Notes: generated by a model not told the origin, from the letters alone. Numbered from the stretch's first letter, positions 9,084 through 18,530 are shown. The stretch: DNA of 64,000 nt from Haloarchaeobius salinus (GCF_024464185.1 NZ_JANHAU010000001.1:62001-126000); one strand, 5' to 3'. Made by a program: numbers and translations.

Positions 9084-9557
9084 ATGGACCCGGACGAGCG
9101 CGTCGACGTCCTGCGGTACCCCGTCGACGGTGCGGGCGACCGTGTGCTCGCGGTGCCCACCGGGAAGGGGGAGACCATCGTCCGGGAGCGCCGGGACCGT
9201 CGTTCGGAGCGGCGGGAGCGGCGAATCGTCTTCTGGATCGCGGTCCCGCTCGTCGCCGTGTTCATGACCGTCGGGCCGGCCGACATCATCGGCCTGCCGA
9301 GGTGGACGCCGGTCGTCGCTGGGCTGGCATCGCTGTCGCTGTTGTGGTGGCTGTTCACCCTGGTCGACGCACACCGTGACACGGGGGTCCCCGAACTCGT
9401 CGCCACCGACTGCTCGGTCGCGACGGCCCGGAGTCGGTGGAACGCCACGGTGGTCGACGCACGCCCGGCCCGCGAAGCGGGCGACGGCGGCGACATGTCC
9501 GCCACGTGGACGGCGCGACTGCTTCGACCGGCGGACGAGCGCGTCGAGCGCGAGTGA
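9084..9557 (+). CDS. Small two-helix membrane protein, unknown function
   Basis: 157-residue protein not recognised as a named family. It has a charged N-terminal part ending in an Arg/Glu-rich stretch (RERRDRRSERRERR), two hydrophobic segments (IVFWIAVPLVAVFM and PVVAGLASLSLLWWLFTL, about residues 51-100), and a soluble acidic C-terminal half. The basic stretch before the first helix suggests the N-terminus is inside. It follows the helicase gene by about 40 bases on the same strand and converges on the HAD hydrolase gene. Haloarchaeal codon use supports a real gene. Confidence 0.7.
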   Translation: MDPDERVDVLRYPVDGAGDRVLAVPTGKGETIVRERRDRRSERRERRIVFWIAVPLVAVFMTVGPADIIGLPRWTPVVAGLASLSLLWWLFTLVDAHRDTGVPELVATDCSVATARSRWNATVVDARPAREAGDGGDMSATWTARLLRPADERVERE

Positions 9558-9583
9558 CAGCCGGCTACGGTGCCGGCCCCGGC

Positions 9584-10240
9584 TCAGCCGCCCCGCCCGA
9601 GCAGTTCGTCGACGGTCGCGAGCAGGTCCGCTGGCGAGTCGACGACGTGGTCGGCGGCGGAGTGGTCGAGCGCGTCGTCCGCGCCGGAGACGTAGCCGAT
9701 GCAGGTGCAGTCGGCGGCGACGGCCGACGCGATGCCGTGCTCGGAGTCCTCGACGGCGACGCAGCGTCCCGGCTCGACACCAACGACGTCGGCCGCGTGC
9801 TCGTAGATGTCGGGTTCGGGCTTGCCCGGAGCGTCGATGTCCTCGGCGCTGATGCGGGCGTCGAACGCGAGGTCGAACCGCTCGCAGACCATGGCGATCC
9901 AGTCCTGCGGCGAGGAGGAGACGACCGCGACGGGCACGTCCGCGCGGGCGGCCGGCAGCCAGTCCTCGAAGCCCGACAGCAGGGCGGCGTGGTCCGTGTA
10001 TATCTCGGCGGCCGTCTCGTCGAAACGCTCGACCCAGGCCTCCTTGCCGACGGCCACGTCGTAGTGCTCCGTGAGGTAGTCGTGTATCTCGCGGTAGTTC
10101 ATCCCGGTTATCTCGCTGGGTTCGACGGTCGCGTCGGGGACCGCCCACGGGAGGATGTCGCGCTCCTCGCGCTCGACCCAGTAGTGCTCGGAGTCGACGA
10201 GCACGCCGTCCATGTCGAACAGGACCGCCTCGTGGTGCAT
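9584..10240 (-). CDS. HAD superfamily hydrolase, beta-phosphoglucomutase-like
   Basis: Phosphatase or phosphomutase of HAD subfamily I. Seen: motif I DMDGVLVDSEHYW with the nucleophile and acid aspartates, a helical cap, motif II VVSSSP, motif III lysine in APGKPEPDIYEHAA, and motif IV VAVEDSEHGIASAVAAD. Length (218 residues) is usual. The substrate is not predictable; sugar phosphates or 2-phosphoglycolate are typical for the subfamily. Divergently placed from the NucS-N/zinc-ribbon gene. Confidence 0.9.
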   Translation of the reverse strand: MHHEAVLFDMDGVLVDSEHYWVEREERDILPWAVPDATVEPSEITGMNYREIHDYLTEHYDVAVGKEAWVERFDETAAEIYTDHAALLSGFEDWLPAARADVPVAVVSSSPQDWIAMVCERFDLAFDARISAEDIDAPGKPEPDIYEHAADVVGVEPGRCVAVEDSEHGIASAVAADCTCIGYVSGADDALDHSAADHVVDSPADLLATVDELLGRGG

Positions 10241-10357
10241 ACGCTCGCTCGGACCGCGAGCCGTATCGGTCCGTCGGTCACGGCGACCGACCACGCGGTC
10301 GAGCCGCCGGGGCGACGCGTCCCACGGTTCAAGTACCGGAACGGGACCAGAGGGGGT

Positions 10358-11113
10358 ATGTCGGATACCCTCCGCCTCTTCGTCGGCGACTGTACGGCGA
10401 CGTTCGAGAACGGCGACCGCACCGAGCACCGCGGACAGGTCGCCGTCGTCGTCAAACCAGACGACACCGTCCTCGTCCACGACGCCGACGGCTACCAGCC
10501 GGTCGCGTGGCTCACCCGCGCCGACGCGGTGGCCGTCACGACCGACGACGGGCTCGACCTGACGGCCCACGACGGCGACCGGACGCTCCGTGTCCGCTCG
10601 CACACACTCCACCTCGCCGGCTCGTACCCCGTCTCCGACGCCGGCGAGCCGGTGGGGCACTGTCCCGACTGCGACGGCGCACTCGTGCGGACGACCCGCG
10701 CGGTGACGTGCCTCGGCTGCGACCGTCGCTACGGCATCCCCACCGACGCCACCTGCCACGGCGGTCGCTGTGACTGCGGCCTCCCCCGCATCCGTGTCGA
10801 GCGTGGCACGCCCATCGACTGCTGCGTCGACTACACCTGCGAGTCCCTCTACGAGGCCGTCATCGACCGCTTCGACCGCGCGTGGGACTGCCCCGACTGC
10901 GGGGACGACCTCCGCGTGTTCCGCAAGGGCGGCCTGCTCGTCGGCTGCGACGACTACCCCGACTGCGACGCGACCTACAGCTTCCCGGCGGGCAGCGTCG
11001 TCGGCGACTGCGACTGCGGCCTCCCCGTGTTCGAGACCGGCGGCGGCCGGCGGTGTCTCGACTCGGCGTGTGACGGGGTCGTCGAACCGGCGAGCGTCGA
11101 CGCCGTACCATGA
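10358..11113 (+). CDS. NucS N-terminal-like domain fused to topoisomerase-type zinc ribbons
   Basis: 251 residues. The first about 100 resemble the DNA-binding N-terminal domain of the EndoMS/NucS mismatch endonuclease (RGQVAVVVKPDDTVLVHD and GYQPVAWL). Instead of the NucS nuclease domain it carries a series of cysteine pairs of the topoisomerase C4 zinc-finger kind: CPDCDGALV...CLGC, CDCGLPRIRV, CPDCGDDLRVFRKG..GCDDYPDCDATYSFP and CDCGLPVFETGGGRRC. No D/E/K nuclease residues of NucS are recognisable. A nucleic-acid-binding protein without its own nuclease domain is the simplest reading; function unknown. A 40-base run of weak promoter sequence separates it from the divergent HAD gene. Confidence 0.8.
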   Translation: MSDTLRLFVGDCTATFENGDRTEHRGQVAVVVKPDDTVLVHDADGYQPVAWLTRADAVAVTTDDGLDLTAHDGDRTLRVRSHTLHLAGSYPVSDAGEPVGHCPDCDGALVRTTRAVTCLGCDRRYGIPTDATCHGGRCDCGLPRIRVERGTPIDCCVDYTCESLYEAVIDRFDRAWDCPDCGDDLRVFRKGGLLVGCDDYPDCDATYSFPAGSVVGDCDCGLPVFETGGGRRCLDSACDGVVEPASVDAVP

Positions 11114-11179
11114 GTTGACGGGCCATCCCGACCGGGTCGGACCGTCACCGCTTTGCGGCGCGGGAACGCAGAACTCCCC

Positions 11180-12214
11180 ATGAACGGACACATCGACGGC
11201 GGCGTCGTCCGCGTGGGGGGCGACGCCCGTCAGCGGTTCCACGACTCGCGGGGGTACGGCTACCCGACCGACGGGAACGCCATCGCCCTCGCGCCGGTCG
11301 AGGCCGCACACCTGCTCTACCGGGGTGACCTCGACACCGTCGACGGGATGGCGTTCCGGACGTTCGTCCGCGACGCCAGCGGCGACGGCTTCGTCCCGCG
11401 GTTCCTGGTGTACGCCGACCTGCGGGAGCGTGGGTTCTACCTCTCACCCGCTCGCGAGGCGTGGCTCCAGCGCGTCAGCGCACGGGACGCGGACCTGATC
11501 GTCTACCCACGGGGGAAGGGGCCGGGCGACGGCGAGGTCGCCTACCGCGTCAGGGTGGTCGGCGAGCGACAGTCCATCCCGGCGGCCGCCCTCGGCGACT
11601 GCGTGCTCGCGGTCGTCGACGAGGAGAGCGAGATCACGTACTTCGAGACGGCCTGTCCGGACCCCACCGGCACGGCCGACATCGACCTCCCCACAGGCGT
11701 GGACGCCGACCTGCTCGCCGACCGCGCCGTCTGCTGGGGGCCGCCGGCGACGCTGTACGAGTCGGGGTTCTACGGCACGCCGCTGGCGGGGCGGGACGCC
11801 GACCACGACGCGCTCCAGCTCTCGCTCGTCGAGGCGGCGTACCTGGCCGAGCGGGGGGCCATCGCGCTCGACGCGGCGACGGTCCGGGAGCGCGGCCGCA
11901 CCGTCGAAGGCGACCGGTTCGGGCGGCGGCTCCGGACCTACAGCGACCTCCGCGAGCGGAACGTCGTGCCCAAGACCGGGTTCAAGTTCGGGGCGGACTT
12001 CCGGACCTACGCCGAGTTCGAGGACATCGACGAGTTCGGCCACTCCGAACTGCTCGTCCGCGTGCTCCCGGCGGGCCACGTGTTCTCGCCGCGCGACCTC
12101 TCGCTCGACGTGCGACTCGCCAACGGCGTCCGCAAGCAGATGGTGTTCGCGGTGGTCGACGAGGCCGACGGCGAGCCGCCGACGTGGCTCCGGGCCGGTC
12201 GGCTGACCCCCTGA
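11180..12214 (+). CDS. endA: tRNA-splicing endonuclease, two-unit (homodimer) type
   Basis: Cuts introns from precursor tRNA at bulge-helix-bulge sites. The 344-residue length shows the duplicated form: an inactive first unit followed by a catalytic second unit. The catalytic triad is in the second unit: Y277 in FRTYAEFED, H288 in DEFGHSELLVRV and K319 in NGVRKQMVFAVVD, with spacings (11 and 31) like the known archaeal enzymes. The first unit keeps the fold (TFVRDASGDGFVPRFLVYADL) but lacks the His and Lys. ATG at 11180 gives the family-typical MNGHIDGGVVRVGGDARQRF start. Confidence 0.95.
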   Translation: MNGHIDGGVVRVGGDARQRFHDSRGYGYPTDGNAIALAPVEAAHLLYRGDLDTVDGMAFRTFVRDASGDGFVPRFLVYADLRERGFYLSPAREAWLQRVSARDADLIVYPRGKGPGDGEVAYRVRVVGERQSIPAAALGDCVLAVVDEESEITYFETACPDPTGTADIDLPTGVDADLLADRAVCWGPPATLYESGFYGTPLAGRDADHDALQLSLVEAAYLAERGAIALDAATVRERGRTVEGDRFGRRLRTYSDLRERNVVPKTGFKFGADFRTYAEFEDIDEFGHSELLVRVLPAGHVFSPRDLSLDVRLANGVRKQMVFAVVDEADGEPPTWLRAGRLTP

Positions 12215-12388
12215 GTCGGGGCGGGAGCGTCCCGGTGTCGCCGACGTTCGTGACGATACGACCGCGAACAGCCGTGCGAAGTCGCGGTCGCCGAGCGGTG
12301 ACCGCACAGCAGAACGGGCGGCCGGGCCCCGAACCAACGTGGGCAGAGCGACGGTTCTGTGAGCCCCGGAGCTGATGGCTTCGCTGGG

Positions 12389-13315
12389 TCATTCGACGAG
12401 AGGCCGGTCGGTCGGTGGCGCATCGGCGACGCTCCCCGCGTCCGTCGACACCACGTCGACGCCTCCGTCGACGGTGAGCGAGAGCGCGTCGTCGCCCAGT
12501 GTGACGGTCACGCCGACCCGCAGCGGGTCCTCGGAGACGACCGCCGGTGCGGCCGTGAGCCACGGGAGCTGCCACGAGGGGAGCGCCCCCACGTCGAGCC
12601 CGTGCTCGTGGTAGAAGGCGACGACGGCCGGGTCGTGCACCACCGCCTCGGGCACCGTGGATAGGACCACTTCGCCGCAGCGTCCGCACTCGTACTCGAC
12701 GTGGACGTCCGTCGCCTCCGCGAACTTCGCGGCCCGTGACCCCTCGTCGACGGCGGGCGCGACCCGCGCCTCCGTCGGGCCCTGACAGGCCATGCAGAAG
12801 CCGCCGGCGACGCCGGCGACCCGGGTACGGAGCCAGCGGTCGAACAGCACCGGCGCGTCGGTGCGGTCCCGGCCCTCGAACACGCCGGGTGGCACGTTCG
12901 CCGACGCGACCGCGTAGTCGCAGTCGAGACACGCGATGGTCGCCCGCTCGTCCTCGTAGGTCAGCGCGACCTCGCCGCCACAGTCGGGGCAGGGGTCGCC
13001 GGTCGAGACGGGCCCGTCGAAGCCGCCGTCCTCGTACTGCCCGGCGAGCATCGCCGCGACGACCATCCCGCCGGCCGCCCGCAGCGTGTAGCCCCCGTCG
13101 GTCTTGCGCACGAAGCGGTCGCAGAGCTTCGTGAGGTGGTAGTTGAACTGCCCCGAGTCCCGGGTGCCGACCCGTTCGCGCAGCTCCGAGAACGGGAGCG
13201 GCCCCTCCCGAGCCGCCGCCCACAGCTCGTGCAGGATGGCGACCCGTGTCTCGTTGCCCAGCGTCGCGAAGGCCTCACCCGGTCCGGACCAGTCCGCCTC
13301 GTCCCGTTCGTTCAT
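12389..13315 (-). CDS. ArsR-like winged-helix protein with zinc ribbons
   Basis: 308-residue putative transcription regulator. The N-terminal 90 residues form an ArsR-type winged helix (FATLGNETRVAILHELW, PLPFSELRERVG, GQFNYHLTKL); the rest contains two zinc-ribbon cysteine sets, CPDCGGEV..CLDCDYAV (about 120-150) and CMACQGP..CGRCGEVV (about 185-230). This layout is common in haloarchaea (DUF7347/DUF7351-type proteins) without an assigned target. The ATG at 13315 is favoured because the longer open frame upstream has no conserved sequence. It lies just downstream of trpS on the same strand. Confidence 0.85.
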   Translation of the reverse strand: MNERDEADWSGPGEAFATLGNETRVAILHELWAAAREGPLPFSELRERVGTRDSGQFNYHLTKLCDRFVRKTDGGYTLRAAGGMVVAAMLAGQYEDGGFDGPVSTGDPCPDCGGEVALTYEDERATIACLDCDYAVASANVPPGVFEGRDRTDAPVLFDRWLRTRVAGVAGGFCMACQGPTEARVAPAVDEGSRAAKFAEATDVHVEYECGRCGEVVLSTVPEAVVHDPAVVAFYHEHGLDVGALPSWQLPWLTAAPAVVSEDPLRVGVTVTLGDDALSLTVDGGVDVVSTDAGSVADAPPTDRPLVE

Positions 13316-13367
13316 GTCGAAGGTGACGCGGCCGACGGATATCGCGTTATCGCCGCTATCGGGTGGA

Positions 13368-14594
13368 CTAGCCCCGCAGCCCCACCGCCCGTCGGGCACG
13401 CTCGCGCTCCGCCTCGGTCAGCCGATAGGGCGCGAGCTCGGATTCGAGGTCGCCCAGTGCCGCCCGACGGCGCTGGTGTTCGGACAGGAACTCGCCGATG
13501 CGGTCCGCGGCCAGCTCCTTCAGCTCGCCGCTGAGCAGCTCGCCTCCCCGATACGCGGACTCGATGCGGGCGAGTTCGTCGTCGTCGCGCTCGAAGAAGA
13601 ACCGGAGGTACTGGAACGGGACGTCGACGCTCGGGTCGCCGCCGTGCTCGCGGTGCTCGGCGACGCTCGCGCGACCGCCGGTGAACGCGTGTCTCCGGAC
13701 GATGTCGCGCACGTCGTCGGGGTCGTCGGTGAGGTCGATGGTCGGCACGTCGTCGCTGGCGGACATCTTCCCGGGGCCGTCGAGCGTCGGGAGGAACCGC
13801 CCGAGCAGCGCGCCCGGCTTCGAGACGGGGAACCGCTCCTTCGCGGCCACGTCCCGGCAGACCCGGATGTGCGGGTCCTGGTCGACCGCGACCGGCACCA
13901 GCGTCGGGTGCTCGCCGTGGATGAGCTGTGGGAGGAGCAGGTGCGCCGCCTGCACCGCCGGGTAGAAGGAGAGCCCGACGTTCTCGGGGTCGCCGTAGGT
14001 CGCGTCGACCGTCGACTGCGTGAGGTGCTTCGCGAACGCGCTCGCGACCGGGTACATCACGTCCGCGTCCTCCGTGTCGACGACGATGGTCGTCCGCTCG
14101 GGGTCGAAGCCGACCGCGAGCAGGTCGCGCAGGTTCTCGTCGCGGTACGCCGAGATCTCCCCGTAGGTGAGGTCCTTCGAGTAGTACTTCTCGTCGTCCG
14201 AGAGCGGGATGAGCACCTCCGCCCCGGTCGCGTCCTGCAGCTCTTTCGCGAGGTAGAACACGAGCGCGTGGCCGAGGTGCATCGGTCCCGAGGACCCGAC
14301 GCCGGTGACGATGGAGTGCGTCTCGCCCGCCTCGGCAGCGTCCAGATACCGGTCGACGCTCCGGCCGGCGTAGTAGATGCGCCGCCGGAGCATCGGGTGG
14401 TCGGGGAACCGGCGAATCTGCTCGTCGGTGAGCCGGTCCGCCCCGAACCGTTCGAGCAGGCGGTCGTAGTCGACCGTGCCCGAGACGTCGTAGGGCGTGA
14501 CGGTGAAGTCGTCCCCGTCGTCGTTGGCTGCGTTCGTGTCGTCGGCCGGTGTGTTCGAATCGTGCTGTGCCGTCGTGGTGTCGTCTGTCGTCAT
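13368..14594 (-). CDS. trpS: Tryptophanyl-tRNA synthetase
   Basis: Class I aminoacyl-tRNA synthetase charging tRNA-Trp. Signature motifs: the HIGH-type GPMHLGHA (near residue 104) and the KMSKS-type GKMSASDD (near 275). The 408-residue length includes a Thr/Asp-rich N-terminal tail (about 35 residues, halophilic and poorly conserved) before FTVTPYDVSGTVDYDRLL. Haloarchaea often carry two TrpRS paralogues, so this may be the second. ATG at 14594 chosen; the longer frame adds an Arg-rich non-conserved stretch. Confidence 0.93.
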   Translation of the reverse strand: MTTDDTTTAQHDSNTPADDTNAANDDGDDFTVTPYDVSGTVDYDRLLERFGADRLTDEQIRRFPDHPMLRRRIYYAGRSVDRYLDAAEAGETHSIVTGVGSSGPMHLGHALVFYLAKELQDATGAEVLIPLSDDEKYYSKDLTYGEISAYRDENLRDLLAVGFDPERTTIVVDTEDADVMYPVASAFAKHLTQSTVDATYGDPENVGLSFYPAVQAAHLLLPQLIHGEHPTLVPVAVDQDPHIRVCRDVAAKERFPVSKPGALLGRFLPTLDGPGKMSASDDVPTIDLTDDPDDVRDIVRRHAFTGGRASVAEHREHGGDPSVDVPFQYLRFFFERDDDELARIESAYRGGELLSGELKELAADRIGEFLSEHQRRRAALGDLESELAPYRLTEAERERARRAVGLRG

Positions 14595-14807
14595 GCTGTG
14601 GATGGTGGAACCGCTGGCTGGCGAGCGATGCGCGAGAGAACGAGTGAGCACCGCGCCGCCGGCGACCCGGTTACGCCGTGTCGACGCCGAGCGCGATACT
14701 GTCCGCTCCCGAGAACCCGTGCCAGCGCCAGGCGGGAGCGGACTCCATACCCATACGTAGTCGGGCACGAGGTTTCACCGTTTCGGAGTCTGTCGGACCC
14801 AGCACGA

Positions 14808-14817
14808 GACTTATACC
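14808..14817 (+). promoter_or_regulatory. TATA box of the PGF-CTERM surface protein gene
   Basis: CTTATACC centred 28 bases ahead of the ATG at 14841, the spacing expected for a leaderless archaeal transcript. Confidence 0.55.
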
Positions 14818-14840
14818 CACCGAGCGAGCAGTCCTGTGAT

Positions 14841-17237
14841 ATGTCACGCCCTCCGCAGTTCGTGACGGCCATCACCGTACTGGTCGTCACGGCGACGCTC
14901 CTCCCGGCCGTCGGCGCGGGTGCGCCGACGGGTGGGACCGGTGGCCCGGTCGAACCCACGACATCGGCGGCGGTCGTCGAGCCGAACACGGGCACGACGA
15001 CGGTCGAGAACGACACGGCGGTTAGCCTCTGGGCCGGCCCACCGGGGCTCGCCGAACGAGTCGACGACGCCGACGACCTGCCGGACCACATCGGCAACGT
15101 GTCCCGACGGTCGAACGTCGTTCCGACCAACGCGTCGCTCGTCGTCCAGGTCCAGCTTCCGGGACTCGACGGGCAGGTCCGGAACGCCACCGGCGCGAAC
15201 CTCACCACGCGGTTCCTCTCCGTCGCGGACGACCCCGAACTTGGCCTCACGGTCAGAGCCTGGCAGAACGGGCCGATTGAGCCACGGTTCGCCGCGCTGA
15301 ACCCGACGAACACGACGGTCGTCCGTGGTGACTCCCCGGACACGTACCACCTCGTCATCGAGCCGCGCGAGCTGTCCGCAGTCCGGGTCACCGGGGACGC
15401 CGAACTGGACTACGTCGGCAACGGAACCGGCGGGCCGCTCACGTTCGCTCCGGCCCCCGACGAACTCGAACCTGTCGAGATGGGGTCCGGCCAGCTCTAC
15501 TTCGACGTGAGCTTCGCGCACGACGGCGGCGCGCCGGAACAGACACGCCTCCCCCGAACACCGGCCACGCTGACCGTCGCGCCCCGCGAACCCGGCATCG
15601 CGCTCGCCGACCGGGCGAACGCGACGGTCCACGGGACGACCTCGCTCCCGCCCGGCACCAGCGTCGACGTGCGCGTCGAGACCGCCGACGGGGCGACCGT
15701 CGCAACGACCACCGCGACGGTCCACGCGAACAGCTCGGGGCCGGACATCTGGCCGGGGAGGCCGAACGGCTGGTCCACCACCATCGACGCCGCCTCACTC
15801 CCGGAGGACGCTGACCTCTCCGTCGTCGCGAGTGCGGACTGGGGCGAGCACCCGGTGACCGAGCGCGTCGACGCCGCGGTCGTGCCGAACGAGTCGCTCG
15901 CCGAGCCGCGCCTCCGGATTCAGCGCGTCTCGAACGACACCGACCCGACGGACCTCCCGGAGTACGTCGGTCTCGACGGTCCGAGCACGCCGACGGTGCT
16001 GGTGGGGGACGACCTCGTCGTCACCGTCCAGTCGGCCGTCATCGCCGCCGAGGTCGAGGATGCACCCGGCGACAACCTGACCGAGCGGTTCGCGGCGGCG
16101 TGGGAAGGTGACACGAGACTCCTCGTTGGCTACGACTACCGACCCGGCCACGCACCACCCCGGGTGTTCGACCTCGCCGACGCGGCGAACGTCACCGTCG
16201 TCGCTGGCGACGCACCGGCGACGTACCACGTCGTCCCGGACCGCTCGACGGCCGACATCTTCCGGGGGGAACCCGGCCCCGACGTCAGGGAGCCACGCCT
16301 GGAGTACGTCTACGAGGGGTCGACGTACCTCGTCGGGTTCAACCTGTTCGACGAGTTCGCCCCGGAGCCGACTGGGCTGCCGCCGAACAGGACGGCCGTG
16401 GTCGAAACGACCGCGGCAACCATCACGGACGGCACCGCCGGGACGATACTGATCCCGCCGTCCGGAAACGTCACCGTCACCGGCCGGACGTCGCTCCCGC
16501 TCTCGGGCCCGATAACCGTCGAGCTCCTCGACGCGAACTCGTCGACGGTGCTCGAACGGGAACGGACGAATCCGAGCCCTCCCTTCGATTCACGGGCGGA
16601 ATTGACGTCCCAGTTCGCCGTGACGTTCGACCACGACATCGAACGGGGAACCGACTACGTCGTCCGGGCCACGTTCGACGGACGGACCCTCACCGAACCG
16701 GTGCCACTCGAAGTCGTCCCCCGCGAGGCGAGCCTGGGGTTCGAAAACCAGACTACGCAGTGGGGTGTCTCGCTGAACGAGACCGATCTCACCCACGGTG
16801 GCCTCGTCGTCCTCCGGGAGGGGAGCGCCGACGGTCCGGTCCTCGGAACGGAGTTCATCTATCCCGGGAACGCCCGCGTCGGCATCCAGTTCGACGACGC
16901 CATCGACGAGCCGACGACCGTCGTCGCGGTCGCCTACCGCGACGTGAACCGCAACTTCGAGTTCGACACCGCCGACGAGCCGTACCGCGAGGGCGGCGAG
17001 CCCGTGACCGCGACGGCTGTCGTCCGACCGCCCGAGGAGACGGCAACACACACGCCGACCGCGACGACACCGGCCGACACGGCCACGACGGAGCCGACGC
17101 CCACCGCCACGACGCCGACGCTCGGGCTGTCGGACCCCGCGGACACCGACGACGACGCGGTCCCCGGCTTCGGCGTCGGCGGGACGGTCGCCGCGCTCGT
17201 CGCACTGTGCTCGCTCCTCGCGCTCCGTCGCCGATAA
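14841..17237 (+). CDS. Large secreted surface protein with C-terminal PGF-CTERM anchor
   Basis: 798 residues exported through an N-terminal signal peptide (VTAITVLVVTATLLPAVGAGA). Two related modules of BGTF-surface-domain type are seen: LWAGPPGLAERVDDADDLPDHIG and, after about 350 residues, RIQRVSNDTDPTDLPEYVGLDG; both continue with TTxVRGDxPxTYH-like strands. A DUF7282-like domain follows (about 630-735, GGLVVLREG..TVVAVAYRDVNRN), then a Thr/Pro linker and the terminal PGFGVGGTVAALVALCSLLA-LRRR, a PGF-CTERM signal for archaeosortase ArtA processing and lipid attachment. Numerous NxT/S sites fit N-glycosylation. Stop codon abuts the stop of the convergent rio1 gene. Likely cell-envelope component; precise role unknown. 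Confidence 0.88.
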   Translation: MSRPPQFVTAITVLVVTATLLPAVGAGAPTGGTGGPVEPTTSAAVVEPNTGTTTVENDTAVSLWAGPPGLAERVDDADDLPDHIGNVSRRSNVVPTNASLVVQVQLPGLDGQVRNATGANLTTRFLSVADDPELGLTVRAWQNGPIEPRFAALNPTNTTVVRGDSPDTYHLVIEPRELSAVRVTGDAELDYVGNGTGGPLTFAPAPDELEPVEMGSGQLYFDVSFAHDGGAPEQTRLPRTPATLTVAPREPGIALADRANATVHGTTSLPPGTSVDVRVETADGATVATTTATVHANSSGPDIWPGRPNGWSTTIDAASLPEDADLSVVASADWGEHPVTERVDAAVVPNESLAEPRLRIQRVSNDTDPTDLPEYVGLDGPSTPTVLVGDDLVVTVQSAVIAAEVEDAPGDNLTERFAAAWEGDTRLLVGYDYRPGHAPPRVFDLADAANVTVVAGDAPATYHVVPDRSTADIFRGEPGPDVREPRLEYVYEGSTYLVGFNLFDEFAPEPTGLPPNRTAVVETTAATITDGTAGTILIPPSGNVTVTGRTSLPLSGPITVELLDANSSTVLERERTNPSPPFDSRAELTSQFAVTFDHDIERGTDYVVRATFDGRTLTEPVPLEVVPREASLGFENQTTQWGVSLNETDLTHGGLVVLREGSADGPVLGTEFIYPGNARVGIQFDDAIDEPTTVVAVAYRDVNRNFEFDTADEPYREGGEPVTATAVVRPPEETATHTPTATTPADTATTEPTPTATTPTLGLSDPADTDDDAVPGFGVGGTVAALVALCSLLALRRR

Positions 17238-18122
17238 TCAGAACCGCTCGTCGTCCTCGACGACGAACTCGTAGAGCTCGTCGCCGGTCACGTCGATGCC
17301 CTGCCGGGAGAAGAACGCGGCGACGTTCCGGCAGTCCCGTTCGAGGAACTCCCCTGCGTTGGGATGGTGGACCGTCACGGCCTGCCCGAGGTCGATGACC
17401 ACCAGCTCGCCGTCGTGGATGACCATGTTGTACTCCGAGAGGTCGCCGTGGACCAGCCCGGCGGTGTGGAGCCGGCGCATGTACTCGCGGACGACCTCGT
17501 AGGCCGTCTGTGGGTTCTCGACGTTCACCTCGGCGAGGCGCTTCGCCCGGCCCGCCTCCGCGCCGATGTACTCCATCACGAGCACGTTCCGCTCGACGGC
17601 GAGGGGGTGCGGGACGCGGACGCCGGCACGGCGGGCACGCTGGAGGTTCGCGTACTCCTTGCGGACCCAGGCGATGACGACCTGTGACTTCTTCCCGCCG
17701 ATACCCTCGAAGCGGGGGTCGCCGACGAGGTAGTCGCGCATGTCGCGGAAGTCCGAGGCGTTGATGCGGTACACCTTGATGGCGACCTCGGGGGCCTCCG
17801 CACCGAGCACGTCGGCCGCGCCGTCGCCGCCGAGGGCGGAGTAGACGTTGGCCTCCTTCCCGGTCGAGATGGGGCCGCCCAGCGCGTCGACCCAGCCGTC
17901 CTGGACGAGCTTGTAGAGCGCGGCGTAGGTCGCGTCGTCGAACACCGACGCCTCGACCTTCAGCGACTCGTTGTCCTTGATGCGCTTTCTGAACTGGTCG
18001 AACTTCCGGTCGCGCTTGCGGGCGATGCGGTCGGCCTCGGTGTCGCTCACGTCGATGGCCTCCCACTCGTCGCCCGGTTCGTCGACCGCCTCCGGTTCCA
18101 CCAGTCCGTACTCGTCGCTCAT
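17238..18122 (-). CDS. rio1: RIO1-type serine/threonine protein kinase
   Basis: Atypical kinase/ATPase acting in late small-subunit ribosome maturation. The 294-residue protein shows the RIO fold: N-terminal winged-helix-like region, nucleotide loop STGKEANVYSALGG, the ATP-binding lysine in VAIKVYRIN, hinge NVLVMEYIG, catalytic HGDLSEYNMV and the metal-binding VIDLGQAV. It lies 56 bases downstream of aIF1A on the same strand, a conserved archaeal pairing. The archaeal Dim2/KH gene that often completes the group is not next to it here; its place is taken by the convergent PGF-CTERM gene. Confidence 0.95.
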   Translation of the reverse strand: MSDEYGLVEPEAVDEPGDEWEAIDVSDTEADRIARKRDRKFDQFRKRIKDNESLKVEASVFDDATYAALYKLVQDGWVDALGGPISTGKEANVYSALGGDGAADVLGAEAPEVAIKVYRINASDFRDMRDYLVGDPRFEGIGGKKSQVVIAWVRKEYANLQRARRAGVRVPHPLAVERNVLVMEYIGAEAGRAKRLAEVNVENPQTAYEVVREYMRRLHTAGLVHGDLSEYNMVIHDGELVVIDLGQAVTVHHPNAGEFLERDCRNVAAFFSRQGIDVTGDELYEFVVEDDERF

Positions 18123-18178
18123 CTACGGCAGGATAACGTGACGAACGCGTAAAAGCGTGGGTATCCCGGTACGGGTGC

Positions 18179-18463
18179 TCAGATGTGCCCCTCGTCGCGG
18201 AGCTGGTCGGCGTCCTGCTTGTCGTAGCGCCACGTGATGTCCGCCTTCTCGTCCTGCCAGTCCCAGGGCTCGACGAGCACGACGTCCTCCTCCCGTATCC
18301 AGACGCGTTTCTGCATCTTGCCCGGAATCCGGGCCGTGCGCTCGACACCGTCGGCACAGCGGACACGGACCCGGTTCGCACCGAGCATGTTCGTCACCGT
18401 CGCGAACACCTCGTCGTCCTCCGGCATACGCAGGTTGCGTCGGCCGCCGTCGTTGTCGCTCAT
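18179..18463 (-). CDS. eif1A: Translation initiation factor aIF1A
   Basis: OB-fold factor that binds the A site of the small ribosomal subunit during initiation. The 94-residue protein has the typical [30 protein letters not shown]-like OB core (split here for brevity), [26 protein letters not shown] and an acidic tail ending DQLRDEGHI. The ATG at 18463 ([10 protein letters not shown]) is supported by a GTTTAAAAG box 27 bases upstream; the upstream in-frame ATG at 18487 would lie inside that promoter box. Confidence 0.95.
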   Translation of the reverse strand: MSDNDGGRRNLRMPEDDEVFATVTNMLGANRVRVRCADGVERTARIPGKMQKRVWIREEDVVLVEPWDWQDEKADITWRYDKQDADQLRDEGHI

Positions 18464-18485
18464 GTGTCCCCGTATGGATGCCGAC

Positions 18486-18494
18486 ACTTTTAAA
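18486..18494 (-). promoter_or_regulatory. TATA box of aIF1A
   Basis: GTTTAAAAG on the minus strand, centred about 27 bases before the ATG at 18463, as for a leaderless transcript. Confidence 0.6.
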
Positions 18495-18530
18495 CGGTCT
18501 GGAAATCCCCTCTGTCACTCCGAACCACGG

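Noticed and set aside
10318-10345. GGTTCAAGTACC resembling a tRNA T-arm
   Set aside because: No acceptor or anticodon stem around it; it is the spacer before the gene at 10358.
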